Shown piece by piece: positions 43,807 to 55,773 of a stretch of 64,000 nucleotides of DNA; positions within the stretch are counted from its first letter, which is position 1, and every line of letters begins with the position of its first letter. The notes beneath the pieces were generated by a model. It saw only the letters and a list, made by a program, of their open reading frames with translations. It had not been told where the DNA came from and did not search any database. The stretch is from positions 62,001 through 126,000 of the forward strand of contig JAMQGV010000002.1 in NCBI GenBank assembly GCA_025994075.1, written 5' to 3'. The position numbers were made by a program, and so were the translations under genes. This DNA comes from Vicinamibacteria bacterium (GTDB lineage: Bacteria; Acidobacteriota; Vicinamibacteria; Fen-336).

Positions 43807-44846
43807 ATGAAGACCCGAGAGATCGCACTCATCACCGCGGCCGTGACCGCGGCTGCCTGCGGGGGCGCTCCCGCGCCGGCGCCGGGCGCTGCGGCCGCCG
43901 CGCGGCCCGCGCGCAACGTGAGCGTGGCCGTCGTCGGAACCGCGGATGCCGTGGCGCTCGACGTCCCCGGTACGGTCCAGGCGCGGCAGCGGGCCGCGCT
44001 GTCCGCCCGCATTCAGGCGTCCGTCGTCGAGCTGCCGCTGCGCGAGGGGCAGCGCGTGGAGGCGGGCGCGGTCGTGGCCCGGCTCGGCGACGAGGCCCTG
44101 CGCGCCGCCGTGCAGGCGGCCGAGGCCGGCGCGCGCGCCGCCGAGGCCGACCGCCAGCGCTTCGAGGCGCTGGCCGCCACCGGCGCCGCCACGCCGCGCG
44201 AGAAGGAAATGTCGGAGACGCGCGCCGCCGCCGCCGCGGCCGCCGTGTCCGCGGCCCGCGACGCGCTGTCCTACGCCGTGCTGCGGGCGCCGTTCGCCGG
44301 CGTCGTCGCCCAGCGCCCGGCCCGGCTCGGCGACGTGGTCGGCCCCGGCCAGACGGTGATCGTGGTCGAGGGCCAGGGCGCGCTCGAGGTGGTGGCCAGC
44401 GTGCCCGCGCGGGCCGCCGCGGGCCTCGCGGTCGGGCAGCGGCTGAACTTGCGGGTGGACGGCCGCGCCGACGCGGTCGGCGTGCGCGTCGCCACGGTCG
44501 CGCCGGCCGCGGACCCGGTGACCCACCGCGTCGAGGTCAAGGCCGACCTGGAGCCGGGCAGCGGCGTGCGCTCCGGCGCCTTCGCGCGCCTCGAGCTGCC
44601 GGTGGCTGGCGCCGGCAGCGGGCCGGCGCGGCTCACGATTCCGGCGAACGCGCTGTTCGAGCGCGGCGGCCTGGTCGGCGCCTTCGTCGCCGAAGGCGAC
44701 GTCGCGCGCCTGCGCTGGGTCGCCGTCGGCGCGCGCAGCGACGAACGGGTCGAAGTGCGCGCGGGCCTCGCGGCCGGCGAGCGCGTGATCGTCCAACCGG
44801 AGGGCCTCGCCGACGGCGACCGCATCGTCGTCGCGGGCGGCGGACA

Positions 44847-44850
<4 letters not shown>
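43807..44850 (+). CDS. RND efflux periplasmic adaptor (membrane fusion protein), lipoprotein
   Basis: 347 residues. ALITAAVTAAACGG is a lipoprotein leader with Cys18. The adaptor features follow: a lipoyl-like half (ALSARIQASVVELPLREGQR, VEAGAVVARLGD), an alpha hairpin (AAEAGARAAEADRQRFEALA) and the second lipoyl half (DALSYAVLRAPFAGVVAQRP). It links the TolC-like duct to the RND permease. Its stop overlaps the permease start (GTGA). Confidence 0.92.
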
Positions 44851-48080
<3,230 letters not shown>

Positions 48081-48085
48081 AGAAG

Positions 48086-48298
48086 ATGACGATCGAACGC
48101 GCGCTGCGGGCCCTGGCGGGCTTCATGGTGCTCCTGTCCATCGCCCTGACGGTGTGGGTCGACCCGCGATTCGTGTGGCTGACCGCCTTCGTCGGCGCCA
48201 ACCTGTTCCAGTCGGCCTTCACCAACTCGTGCCCGGCGATGGCCATCTTCCGCATGTTCGGCCTGCGGCCCTGCGTGCCCGCGCCGGAGAACAAGTAG
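48086..48298 (+). CDS. DUF2892/YgaP-type membrane protein
   Basis: 70 residues with two hydrophobic segments (LRALAGFMVLLSIALTVWV and FVWLTAFVGANLFQSAF), then NSCPAMAIFRMFGLRPC. This is the DUF2892 layout seen as the membrane part of YgaP-type rhodanese proteins; here it lacks the rhodanese domain. The two C-terminal cysteines are conserved in the family. A GGAGGAG site (covering the permease stop) precedes ATG 48086. DUF2892 genes often travel with ArsR-type regulators and sulfur or redox genes, which may hint at the pump's stimulus. Confidence 0.85.
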   Translation: MTIERALRALAGFMVLLSIALTVWVDPRFVWLTAFVGANLFQSAFTNSCPAMAIFRMFGLRPCVPAPENK

Positions 48299-48303
48299 GC
48301 CCG

Positions 48304-48459
48304 ATGTCCGACGGGCTGCTGTTCATCGGCTTCCTGGCCGTCTGGTTCCTGCTGCAGGCCGTCGTGCTGCCGCGGCTCGGGGTGCCCACCTGAGCCGTGC
48401 CGCAGCCCCGCCGGTCGGCGGGCGAGGACGAGAAGCCGGCAGAGCCGCCGCGCTGCTGA
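48304..48459 (+). CDS. Candidate selenoprotein: small membrane protein, TGA at 48391 read as Sec
   Basis: Read conventionally, 29 residues: a single helix LLFIGFLAVWFLLQAVVLPR ending LGVPT-TGA. A hairpin with a GGTC tetraloop begins 13 nt after the TGA, loop 19 nt after it, matching the arrangement at 31522. Reading TGA as Sec gives 51 residues, ending at TGA 48457 with a charged tail that finishes in Cys (PPRC). This would place Sec just outside the membrane helix. Last gene of the arsR-RND operon, 5 bases after the DUF2892 stop. The 29-residue form is certain as an open frame; the extension is inferred and weaker than the 31414 case because I cannot match the tail to a known family. Confidence 0.5.
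48407..48422 (+). promoter_or_regulatory. SECIS-like hairpin (GGTC tetraloop)
   Basis: CCCGCC (48407-48412) pairs with GGCGGG (48417-48422) around GGTC (48413-48416). It could instead be an operon terminator, but there is no T tract. Loop identity and distance from TGA match the hairpin at 31538-31555 to within 1 nt. Confidence 0.45.
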
Positions 48460-48463
48460 ACGT

Positions 48464-49870
48464 TCAGCGGCCGGCCGGCGTCCGCAGGTCGAAGATCCAG
48501 GCGGCGAAGCGCCCGTCGCGGTAGGTCGCGACGGGCGCGCGGCCGGGGTTGAAGTCGCGCGGGAAGTGGGTCAGTGCCACCACGTGGGTCACGTCGGCCG
48601 GCATCCACTGCGTGCGCGGCGTGACGAGGCCGGCGAGATCGTGGACCCGGACGTCGGAGCGCCACGCGATCAGCCCCACCTCCATCAGCGCGACGCGGCC
48701 GTTCGGCGGCACGTGGGCGCGCAGCCAGTCCGCGACCTGAAGGTAGACGCGGGTGCGCTGTCCGCCCCAGTAGTTCGAGTCGAAACGGGTGGCGGTGGCG
48801 TGGGCGCGCTGCACGACGACGGCCAGCAGCAGGGCCACGGCGAGCCGCGCCAGGCGGCGGACCGGCGGGCGCAGCGAAGGATGCATGGCGACGCCCACGA
48901 CGCCCGCGAAAGCGCAGGTCACCACCAGCAGCATGATCGGATACACGTGCCAGAGGAACAGCGTGAGCGGGCGCAGCGCGAGGTAGCACAGGCCGTGACC
49001 CGCCGCCCAGGCGAGAAGCACGGGCCCGGCGCCCCCCGCGCGGAACCAGGCCGCGGCGCCGCAGGCCGCGAGGCCGGCGATCGCCAGCAGTGCCGGCCAG
49101 GCATCCCCCGGGGCGAGCCGGCTGGGCCCCACGCGCAACAGGTGCAGGGCGTACTCGCCGAGCGCCGTCTGGTGATACTTGGCCGCCGCCGTCGCCGGCA
49201 GCGGCGAGCCGAAGGCGTGGATCGCGAACAGCGCCCACGGCAGCACGGGGGCCAGGAATGCCGCCGCGGGCGCCAGCGCCGGCCGCCACGCCGGTCCTCC
49301 CGCTCCGCGGAGCAGCGAGCGCAGGCCCCACAGTGCGAGCAGTCCCGCCCAGGCCAGGGCGTCGGGGCGCGTCAGCACCGCGAGGCCGGCCAGCGCTCCG
49401 GCCAGCGCGGGCCGCGACCGCTCGGCGGCCAGGGCGCTCGCCAGCACCAGGGCCGCGACGAGGTTGGTCTCGAGCGAGACGAACATCCCGCTGCCGGCCC
49501 CGCCCAGGAGCACCCCGGCCGCCGCCACCCGCGAGGGCCAGGGCCCGAGGGGCGCGAGCAGTTGCACCACCAGCACGGCCTGTGCAGTCCAGCCGAGGCA
49601 GCCGACCACGGCCATCGCCGCGGGCAGCGCGTCGTGCCCGACCAGCGCGCGCAGCGCCGCGGCGATCAGGACGTGGCCGGGAGCGGTGGAGCCGAGCCGC
49701 CACTCGCCGGGGTTGAAGACGAAGCCGCGGCCGAGGACGAGGTTCTCCGCATAGCGGTAGGTGATGTAGGCGTCGTCGAGGAGGAGGTCGCGGAAGGCCA
49801 TCCACTGGAGGAGCACCACCAGCGGCGCCAGTGCCGCGAGCAGCCAGACGGACTTGGAAGCGCGGCGCAA
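48464..49870 (-). CDS. Multi-spanning GT-C-type glycosyltransferase-like membrane protein
   Basis: 468 residues from TTG 49870, with about ten hydrophobic helices. Near the N-terminus LLLDDAYITYRYAENLVLGR carries the acidic first-loop motif (DDAYITYRYA) typical of GT-C enzymes that use polyprenyl-phosphate sugars. A soluble C-terminal part (VYLQVADWLRAHVPPNGRVA, then HDLAGLVTPRTQ) also matches this group. Likely transfers a sugar to an envelope lipid or protein in the periplasm; donor and acceptor unknown. A TACAAT box lies 8 bases upstream of the TTG and no ribosome-binding site is visible. Divergent from the ureohydrolase gene. Confidence 0.75.
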   Translation of the reverse strand: MRRASKSVWLLAALAPLVVLLQWMAFRDLLLDDAYITYRYAENLVLGRGFVFNPGEWRLGSTAPGHVLIAAALRALVGHDALPAAMAVVGCLGWTAQAVLVVQLLAPLGPWPSRVAAAGVLLGGAGSGMFVSLETNLVAALVLASALAAERSRPALAGALAGLAVLTRPDALAWAGLLALWGLRSLLRGAGGPAWRPALAPAAAFLAPVLPWALFAIHAFGSPLPATAAAKYHQTALGEYALHLLRVGPSRLAPGDAWPALLAIAGLAACGAAAWFRAGGAGPVLLAWAAGHGLCYLALRPLTLFLWHVYPIMLLVVTCAFAGVVGVAMHPSLRPPVRRLARLAVALLLAVVVQRAHATATRFDSNYWGGQRTRVYLQVADWLRAHVPPNGRVALMEVGLIAWRSDVRVHDLAGLVTPRTQWMPADVTHVVALTHFPRDFNPGRAPVATYRDGRFAAWIFDLRTPAGR

Positions 49871-49878
49871 GGAGCCTG

Positions 49879-49907
49879 ATTGTAGAACGCCGCGGGGCGG
49901 CTATCCT
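49879..49907. promoter_or_regulatory. Back-to-back -10 boxes in a 44-base divergent gap
   Basis: On the minus strand TACAAT (49879-49884) ends 8 bases before TTG 49870. On the plus strand TATCCT (49902-49907) ends 7 bases before GTG 49915. Both spacings predict messages with almost no 5' leader. Confidence 0.4.
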
Positions 49908-49914
49908 CCGCACG

Positions 49915-50706
49915 GTGACGACACGGGTGCGGCTGCTGGGGCTCCGCTACGACGAGCGCTCGTCCCATCTGCGCGGGGCGGCCGCGGCGCCGCCGGCGAT
50001 TCGCGCGGCCCTGCACTCGGGAGCCTCGAACCTGTGGGCGGAAGACGGCACCGACCTCGAGGGCTTCCTCGAGGACCTGGGCGACGTCGACCCCGGGACC
50101 GGCGACGCCGCGCTGGACGCGATCACCGCCGCCGCGGAGCGCGCTCTCGCCGGACCGGCGCTGTTCCTCGGCGGCGACCACTCGGTGACGTTCCCGGTGA
50201 TGCGCGCCGTGGCGCGCCGACACGGTCCCGTCTCGATCCTGCACTTCGACGCCCACCCCGACCTCTACGACCGCTACGACGGCGACCCGCACTCGCACGC
50301 CTGCCCGTTCGCGCGCGTGATGGAGGCGGGCCTGGCCCGCCGGCTGGTGCAGTTCGGCATCCGCACGCTCAACGGCCACCAGCGGGAGCAGGCCGCGCGC
50401 TTCGGCGTCGAGATCGTGCCCGTCGACGACTGGGACCGCTGGGTGCCCGACCTCGAGGGGCCCTGCTACGTCAGCTTCGACCTCGACGCGCTCGACCCGG
50501 CGTTCGCGCCCGGCGTCTCGCACCGCGAGCCGGGCGGGCTGTCCGTGCGCCAGGCGCTGCGCGTGATTCACGCGTTGCGCGCGCCCGTCGTCGGCGCGGA
50601 CCTGGTGGAGCTCAACCCCGCGCAGGACGTGGCCGGCGTCTCCGCCGTGGTCTGCGCCAAGCTGGTCAAGGAACTCGCGGCGCGGATGGGGAAGCTGTCC
50701 GCATGA
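49915..50706 (+). CDS. speB: Agmatinase/arginase-family ureohydrolase
   Basis: 263 residues from GTG 49915. The binuclear manganese site is complete: GGDHSVTF (His89), LHFDAHPDLYD (Asp112, His114, Asp116) and SFDLDALDP (Asp189, Asp191). These enzymes release urea from agmatine or related guanidino compounds, or act on formiminoglutamate or guanidinobutyrate, so the symbol is provisional. Somewhat shorter than E. coli SpeB (306). Its stop overlaps the ATG of a large membrane protein, an unusual partner. Confidence 0.88.
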   Translation: MTTRVRLLGLRYDERSSHLRGAAAAPPAIRAALHSGASNLWAEDGTDLEGFLEDLGDVDPGTGDAALDAITAAAERALAGPALFLGGDHSVTFPVMRAVARRHGPVSILHFDAHPDLYDRYDGDPHSHACPFARVMEAGLARRLVQFGIRTLNGHQREQAARFGVEIVPVDDWDRWVPDLEGPCYVSFDLDALDPAFAPGVSHREPGGLSVRQALRVIHALRAPVVGADLVELNPAQDVAGVSAVVCAKLVKELAARMGKLSA

Positions 50707-53700
50707 GCGGGCCGCGGCGCGTGGCCGCCCGGCTGCTTCTCGCGGGACTCCTGTCGGCTCCCGCGGTCGCGGAGCAGATCGCGATCGAGAGCCGGCTGCA
50801 GGTCGAGGCCGGCCGGGCCAGCGTCGTGCTGGTCAACAAGGGCGACGCCGAGGCTCGCGACCTCGCCCTGAGCGTCGAACTCGCCGGGCGCCGGCAGGCG
50901 TTCCCGCCGGCGTCGCTGGGCCCGGGGGGACGGCGCGAGCACGCGCTCGACGTGCCGGCGGACGTCGGGCCGCCCGGCACCTACCCGCTGCTGCTGCGGC
51001 TGTCGTGGCGCGACCGCAACGGCTGGCCGCTCTCCGGGGTGGACGTGAAGGGGCTGGTGGTCGGCCAGCCGTCGCTGCCGGATCCGGGCTACGACGTGAG
51101 CGCCGGGCCGCTCGACCTGACCGGGTCGGCGCGCTGGCGGATCGACGTGGTGAACCTCGACGGGCGGCCGCGCCGGCTGCAGGCCCGGGTGCTGGCCCCG
51201 CGCGAGTTGCGGGTCGAGCCCGAGCGCTTCGAGGTCGAGCTGGGCCCCGACGGCCTCACCCGCATCCTCGAGGTGACCGACGCGGGCGCGCTGCCGGGCG
51301 CCAGCTACCCCCTGTTCGTGCTGCTGGAGCAGCCCGGCAGCACGCAGGTCGACGTGCGCGGGGCGACCGCGCTGGCACGGGTCCACGCGAGCGCGCCGCT
51401 CGGCGCCCTGCGCCGGCCGCTGCTCGGCCTCGGCGCGGCCTGCCTCGCGCTCGGCCTGCTGTGGCCGCTGGCTCGGCGCCGCTGGCCGCAGCGGGCCGAG
51501 GCGTGGGCCGCGAGCTTCGCCGCGCGGCTCGGCCCCGGCGAGCGGGCCGCCGGCGTCGCGACGCTGGCGATCGTCTACGTCGTGCTCGGCGTCGCCTTCC
51601 CGCCGGGCGCGCTGCTCTCGCCGACCACGCCGACGGGCGGCGACACGCCGGCCCACAACTATCTCGTGACCCACCTCGCCGGGTCGTTGCGCGAGGGCAC
51701 CGTGATCTCCTGGGCAGGCGGCTGGTGGGCCGGCTTCCCGATGTTCCAGTTCTACTTCCCGCTGCCCTACGTCGTGATGGCGCTCTTCTCGTGGGCGCTG
51801 CCGCAGAACGTCGTGTTCAAGGTGGCGTCGATGGCCGGCGTCTGGGCGCTGCCGCTGGCGCTGTGGCTGATGGCGCGGCGCGCGGGCCACGGCCTGCAGC
51901 CGGCGCTGGCGGCCGCCGCGGCCGTGCCGCTGCTGTTCGTCGACACCCACTCGATGTGGGGCGTGAACGTGCGCTCGACGCTGGCCGGCATGATCGCCAA
52001 CTCGTGGTCGTTCGCGCTGTTCTGCGTCCTGCTCGGCCACGCGGTCGCGGACCTGGAAGCGGGCCGGCCGCGGCGGCGGACGGCGCTGCTGACGGCGGCG
52101 CTGTGCCTGTCCCACTTCTTCACCACGCTGGTCGCGGCGGCCTCGCTGTGGCTGCTGCTGCCCGCGTGGGGCCGCGGCGCGGCGCGGCGGCTGCCGGCGC
52201 TGCTGCTGCCGCAGGCCGCGGGCTTCGCGCTGGCCGGCTTCTGGCTGCTGCCGCTGGTGCTGAAGACCGGCTGGTCGGTGGAGTTCGGCGGCGACTGGGA
52301 CACGCCGCTCTTGGGCACGCTGCCGGGCTACGCGCCCGGGCTCGCGCTCGGTGCGCTGGCCGGGCTCGCCGCCGCCGCGCGCGGGGGCCGGCTCGAGCAG
52401 TTGCTGGCGCTGATGCTGGCCGCCTCGCTCGTGCTCTACCAGCTCGGCGGCCGCCTCAACGCCAGCTTTCCGAACGTGCGCTTCTGGCCGTTCCTGTTCT
52501 TTGCGCTCGTGATGTTGGCAGCGCTCGGGCTCGCGCGCGTGCTCGGCCGCCTCGGGGGCGGCGCCTGGCTGGCGGTCGCTGCCGCAGCCTTCGCCGCCGC
52601 GGGAGTCGCCCGGCCGGACCTCGACGAGGGTGGCTGGTACCGCTGGAACATGCGCGGCGCCGAAGCGATGCCGGCCGCGTCCCACCTCGACACGATCGCC
52701 GCGGCGATGCGCGGCACGCCCGGGCGCTTCGTCTCCGAGCAGGGAGCCTCCGGCCGCCGCTTCGGGTCCGACCGCGTCTTCGAGGCGCTGCCGGCGACGA
52801 TCGGCAAGCCGTTCCTCGCCGGCGGCATCGTCAACTCCGCCACTGGCGCCCTCTTCGCGTACACCGTGCAGTGCGAGCTCTCCCAGGAGTGCGCCGGGTT
52901 CCCCAAGCTGGTGTCGCCGCCGGGCTACGACCTCGCCAGCGGGCTGCGCCACGCGGACCTGTTCGCGGTGTCCCACGTCGTCGTCCACTCCGCGACCCTG
53001 AAGCGGGACCTCGCGGCCGCCGGCGGCTGGTCGCGCGCCGCGGTGGCGGACGACTACGAGGTGTTCGCCCGCGACGGCGGCCCGGCGCCGCTGGTCGAGG
53101 TGCTGCCCGCGCACCCGCTCGTGCTGCGGGACGGGGCCTGGAAGGAGCGCGCCGTCGAGTGGTTCGCGCAGCCCGCGCTGCTGGAGCGCCCCGTGATCCT
53201 GGCGGCCGCGGGGCAACTGCTCCCGGCCGAGGCCGGGCCCGAGATCGGCCTCCGCGAGTTCGCGGCGCTGCTGGTGTCGGCCCGCCGCGACGCGGCGGAG
53301 CCGCTGGCCTGGAGCCTGCTGGGCCCGTTCCCGCATGCGGCGTCGCTGGCCGACCCGCTCGCGTGGAACCCGCTCGGGCGCGACGAGGCGTCGCTGCGAC
53401 CGGGCGCGGACCCGGTCGCCGGCCGCGGCTGGCGGCCCGCGTTGCGCGACCGCGCGATCCTGCTCGACGCGCTGCTCAACCCGGCCCTGCAGGTGGTGGC
53501 CTACGCCCACGTGGCGCTGCACGCCGCGGCGCCGGCGCCCGCCGAGCTGTGGATCGGCGTCGACGACGAGGCGCGCGTCTTCTGGAACGGACGCGACCTG
53601 GGACGGGTGGCCCGCCGCGACGCGCGCGACGCCGCGCGCCTGCCTGTTTCGGTCTCTGCCGGCCGCAACGATCTGCTTCTGAAGGTGTCGCAGCGGGGCG

Positions 53701-54116
53701 GGGCCGCGATGTTCGCGGCGCGGGTCACGGCACCGGGCGGCGCGCCGGTGGCGGGGCTGTCGCCGGGCGCGCCGCTCGACGGTGCGGCGCTGCCGGCACC
53801 GCCAGCGTCGCGCCCCGCGCGGACCGGATGCCGGGTCGAGGTGCAGCGCTTCGACGACCGCGAGGTGCGCTTCACCACCGACTGCCCGGGGCAGCCGCAC
53901 CTCGTGAAGCAGTCGCACTTCCCGAACTGGCGGGCCGAGGGCGCGGACGGGCCGTTCCTGACCACGCCCCACTTCCAGGTCGTCTACCCGCGCGGGCGCG
54001 AGGTGACGCTGCGCTACGGGTCGACGGCGGCCGATCACGCCGGGCGGGCGCTGACGCTGCTCGCGATCGCCGGCCTGCTCGTCTGGCCGCGGCTCCTGCG
54101 GAGGTTCGAGCCATGA
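50703..54116 (+). CDS. Large membrane protein, GT-C/PMT-like with N-terminal exported domain
   Basis: 1137 residues. Signal-like N-terminus (VAARLLLAGLLSAPAVAEQ), then about 220 residues of immunoglobulin-like beta structure (for example RASVVLVNKGDAEARDLALS). A polytopic region at about 240-640 follows (TPTGGDTPAHNYLVTHLAGS is a GT-C-like acidic loop; ISWAGGWWAGFPMFQFYFPL). Then come a long periplasmic domain (about 640-1110) and a final helix (LTLLAIAGLLVWPRLL). The closest description I can give is the '6-pyruvoyl-tetrahydropterin synthase-related' large membrane proteins, which are probably polyprenol-dependent glycosyltransferases; this is tentative. Overlaps both neighbours by 4 nt. Confidence 0.7.
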   Translation: MSGPRRVAARLLLAGLLSAPAVAEQIAIESRLQVEAGRASVVLVNKGDAEARDLALSVELAGRRQAFPPASLGPGGRREHALDVPADVGPPGTYPLLLRLSWRDRNGWPLSGVDVKGLVVGQPSLPDPGYDVSAGPLDLTGSARWRIDVVNLDGRPRRLQARVLAPRELRVEPERFEVELGPDGLTRILEVTDAGALPGASYPLFVLLEQPGSTQVDVRGATALARVHASAPLGALRRPLLGLGAACLALGLLWPLARRRWPQRAEAWAASFAARLGPGERAAGVATLAIVYVVLGVAFPPGALLSPTTPTGGDTPAHNYLVTHLAGSLREGTVISWAGGWWAGFPMFQFYFPLPYVVMALFSWALPQNVVFKVASMAGVWALPLALWLMARRAGHGLQPALAAAAAVPLLFVDTHSMWGVNVRSTLAGMIANSWSFALFCVLLGHAVADLEAGRPRRRTALLTAALCLSHFFTTLVAAASLWLLLPAWGRGAARRLPALLLPQAAGFALAGFWLLPLVLKTGWSVEFGGDWDTPLLGTLPGYAPGLALGALAGLAAAARGGRLEQLLALMLAASLVLYQLGGRLNASFPNVRFWPFLFFALVMLAALGLARVLGRLGGGAWLAVAAAAFAAAGVARPDLDEGGWYRWNMRGAEAMPAASHLDTIAAAMRGTPGRFVSEQGASGRRFGSDRVFEALPATIGKPFLAGGIVNSATGALFAYTVQCELSQECAGFPKLVSPPGYDLASGLRHADLFAVSHVVVHSATLKRDLAAAGGWSRAAVADDYEVFARDGGPAPLVEVLPAHPLVLRDGAWKERAVEWFAQPALLERPVILAAAGQLLPAEAGPEIGLREFAALLVSARRDAAEPLAWSLLGPFPHAASLADPLAWNPLGRDEASLRPGADPVAGRGWRPALRDRAILLDALLNPALQVVAYAHVALHAAAPAPAELWIGVDDEARVFWNGRDLGRVARRDARDAARLPVSVSAGRNDLLLKVSQRGGAAMFAARVTAPGGAPVAGLSPGAPLDGAALPAPPASRPARTGCRVEVQRFDDREVRFTTDCPGQPHLVKQSHFPNWRAEGADGPFLTTPHFQVVYPRGREVTLRYGSTAADHAGRALTLLAIAGLLVWPRLLRRFEP

Positions 54117-55228
54117 GCCTGGCGACCACGCTCTTCAAGTGGGCCGACCGCGTCGGCGGCGGCCTGGCGGTGCGCGGGCTGGGGCTCGCGCACCATCACC
54201 TGCGGCCGGGCCCGCCGTTCGTCGAGATCGATCCGCGGGCCGTGCGGCGGGTGCTGCTGGTGCGGCCAGGCGGCATCGGCGACCTGCTGCTGCTGCTGCC
54301 GGCGGTCAGGCGCCTGCGGGCGGCGCTGCCCGGCCTGGAGCTGACGCTGATCGCCCAGCGCCGCAACGCCTCGCTGGCCGAGCTCTCCGGCGCCTTCGAC
54401 CGCGTGGCCTGCTTCGACGGGCCGCCGGCCGCCTTTGCGCGCGCCCTGCGCCGCGGCCACGACGTGGCCGTCGACAGCGAGCAGTTCCACTACTCGTCCG
54501 CCGTGTTCGCGCTGCTGTCGGGCGCACCCGCGCGCATCGGGTTCAAGATCAACCCGGCCCGCAACGAGCTGTACACCCACCTCGTCGACTATCCGATGGA
54601 CCTGCACGAGTCGCTGGCCTTCGGGCGGCTGTTCGAGCCGCTGTGCGGACCGCTCGTGGGGCCCCCGGAGCTGGCGGGAGTGCTCGAGCGCTCGCGGCTG
54701 CCCGCACGCGTCGACGGGGTTCCGGACAGTGCCCGGCGCGTGGTCGTGTTCCCGTACGGCGGCGGGCGCGGCAAGGAGTGGCCGACGCCGCGCTGGACCG
54801 AGCTGGTCCGGCGGCTGCTGGCCGCGGGCCACGAGGTGGCACTGGTCGGCGGCGCCGACGCGCGCGAGAGGGCGGCGGAGGTGCTGGCCGCGCTGCCGTC
54901 GCGCTCGGCCGTGCTCGACCTCGTGGGCCGGCTGTCGCTGCGCGACACCGCGGCCGTGGTCGCCGGCGCCCGGCTCTACGTGGGTTGCGACACGGGGGTG
55001 ACCCACGTCGCGCAGGCGCTCGGCGTGCGCTGCGTGGTGCTGTTCGGCGCCTCGGACGAGCGCAAGTGGGGGCCGCCCGCGCTGGGGCAGGCCGTGTCCG
55101 AGCCGGTGCCGTGCCGGCCGTGTTCGATCTTCGGCTACGTCAAGCGCTGCCGGACGATCGACTGCATGGACCGCATCGCCGTCGACCGCGTGTGGCGCGC
55201 GGTCGAGAGCGAGCTGGGGGCTCAGTAG
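54113..55228 (+). CDS. GT9 heptosyltransferase-like glycosyltransferase
   Basis: 371 residues. GT-B fold with the GT9 (LPS heptosyltransferase) signatures: VRRVLLVRPGGIGDLLLLLP at the N-terminus, VDSEQFHYSSAVFALLSGAP, and the donor-site segment VGCDTGVTHVAQALGVRCVV with LFGASDERKWGP. The C-terminus is Cys-rich (VPCRPCSIFGYVKRCRTIDC), as in some family members. It probably adds heptose or another sugar to a lipid-linked core. ATG 54113 overlaps the previous stop (ATGA). Convergent with rfbC by 7 bases. Confidence 0.88.
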   Translation: MSLATTLFKWADRVGGGLAVRGLGLAHHHLRPGPPFVEIDPRAVRRVLLVRPGGIGDLLLLLPAVRRLRAALPGLELTLIAQRRNASLAELSGAFDRVACFDGPPAAFARALRRGHDVAVDSEQFHYSSAVFALLSGAPARIGFKINPARNELYTHLVDYPMDLHESLAFGRLFEPLCGPLVGPPELAGVLERSRLPARVDGVPDSARRVVVFPYGGGRGKEWPTPRWTELVRRLLAAGHEVALVGGADARERAAEVLAALPSRSAVLDLVGRLSLRDTAAVVAGARLYVGCDTGVTHVAQALGVRCVVLFGASDERKWGPPALGQAVSEPVPCRPCSIFGYVKRCRTIDCMDRIAVDRVWRAVESELGAQ

Positions 55229-55773
55229 GCCGGCAGCCGGTCGAGCAGTTCCGACAGGCGCGGCGCCGCCGCGTCGCGCGGCGAGAGCAGCCGTTCGCCC
55301 GCGGGCCAGCCCACGCCGATCTCGGGGTCGTCCCAGCGGATCACGATCTCGTGGGCGGGCGCGTAGTAGTCGGTGCACTTGTACTCGACGTGGACGCGCT
55401 CGGACAGCACGCAGAAGCCGTGGGCGAAGCCGGGCGGGATCCAGAGCTGGTGCATGTTCGCGCCCGACAGCACCGTGCCGTACCAGCGCCCGAAGGTGGG
55501 GGAGCCGCGGCGGACGTCGACCGCGACGTCGAACAGCTCGCCGTCGACGGCGCGCACCAGCTTGCCCTGGGCGTGCGGCGCGAGCTGGGCGTGGAGTCCG
55601 CGCAGCGTGCCCTTCACCGAGTAGGAGAGGTTGTCCTGCACGAAGGGCCCGACGACGCCGGCCTCAGCGTAGCGGCCCTGGTGGTGGGTCTCGAGGAAGT
55701 AGCCGCGCGCGTCGCGGTGGACCTGCGGCTCGATCAGCAGCAGCCCGTCGAGCGGGGTCGCGTGGACCTTCAC
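55222..55773 (-). CDS. rfbC: dTDP-4-dehydrorhamnose 3,5-epimerase
   Basis: 183 residues from GTG 55773. RmlC epimerises C3 and C5 of dTDP-4-keto-6-deoxyglucose. Signatures: [38 protein letters not shown] (catalytic His region), [35 protein letters not shown] and the final [10 protein letters not shown]. It overlaps rfbA in gene order B-A-C. No rfbD follows. Confidence 0.95.
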   Translation of the reverse strand: MKVHATPLDGLLLIEPQVHRDARGYFLETHHQGRYAEAGVVGPFVQDNLSYSVKGTLRGLHAQLAPHAQGKLVRAVDGELFDVAVDVRRGSPTFGRWYGTVLSGANMHQLWIPPGFAHGFCVLSERVHVEYKCTDYYAPAHEIVIRWDDPEIGVGWPAGERLLSPRDAAAPRLSELLDRLPAY

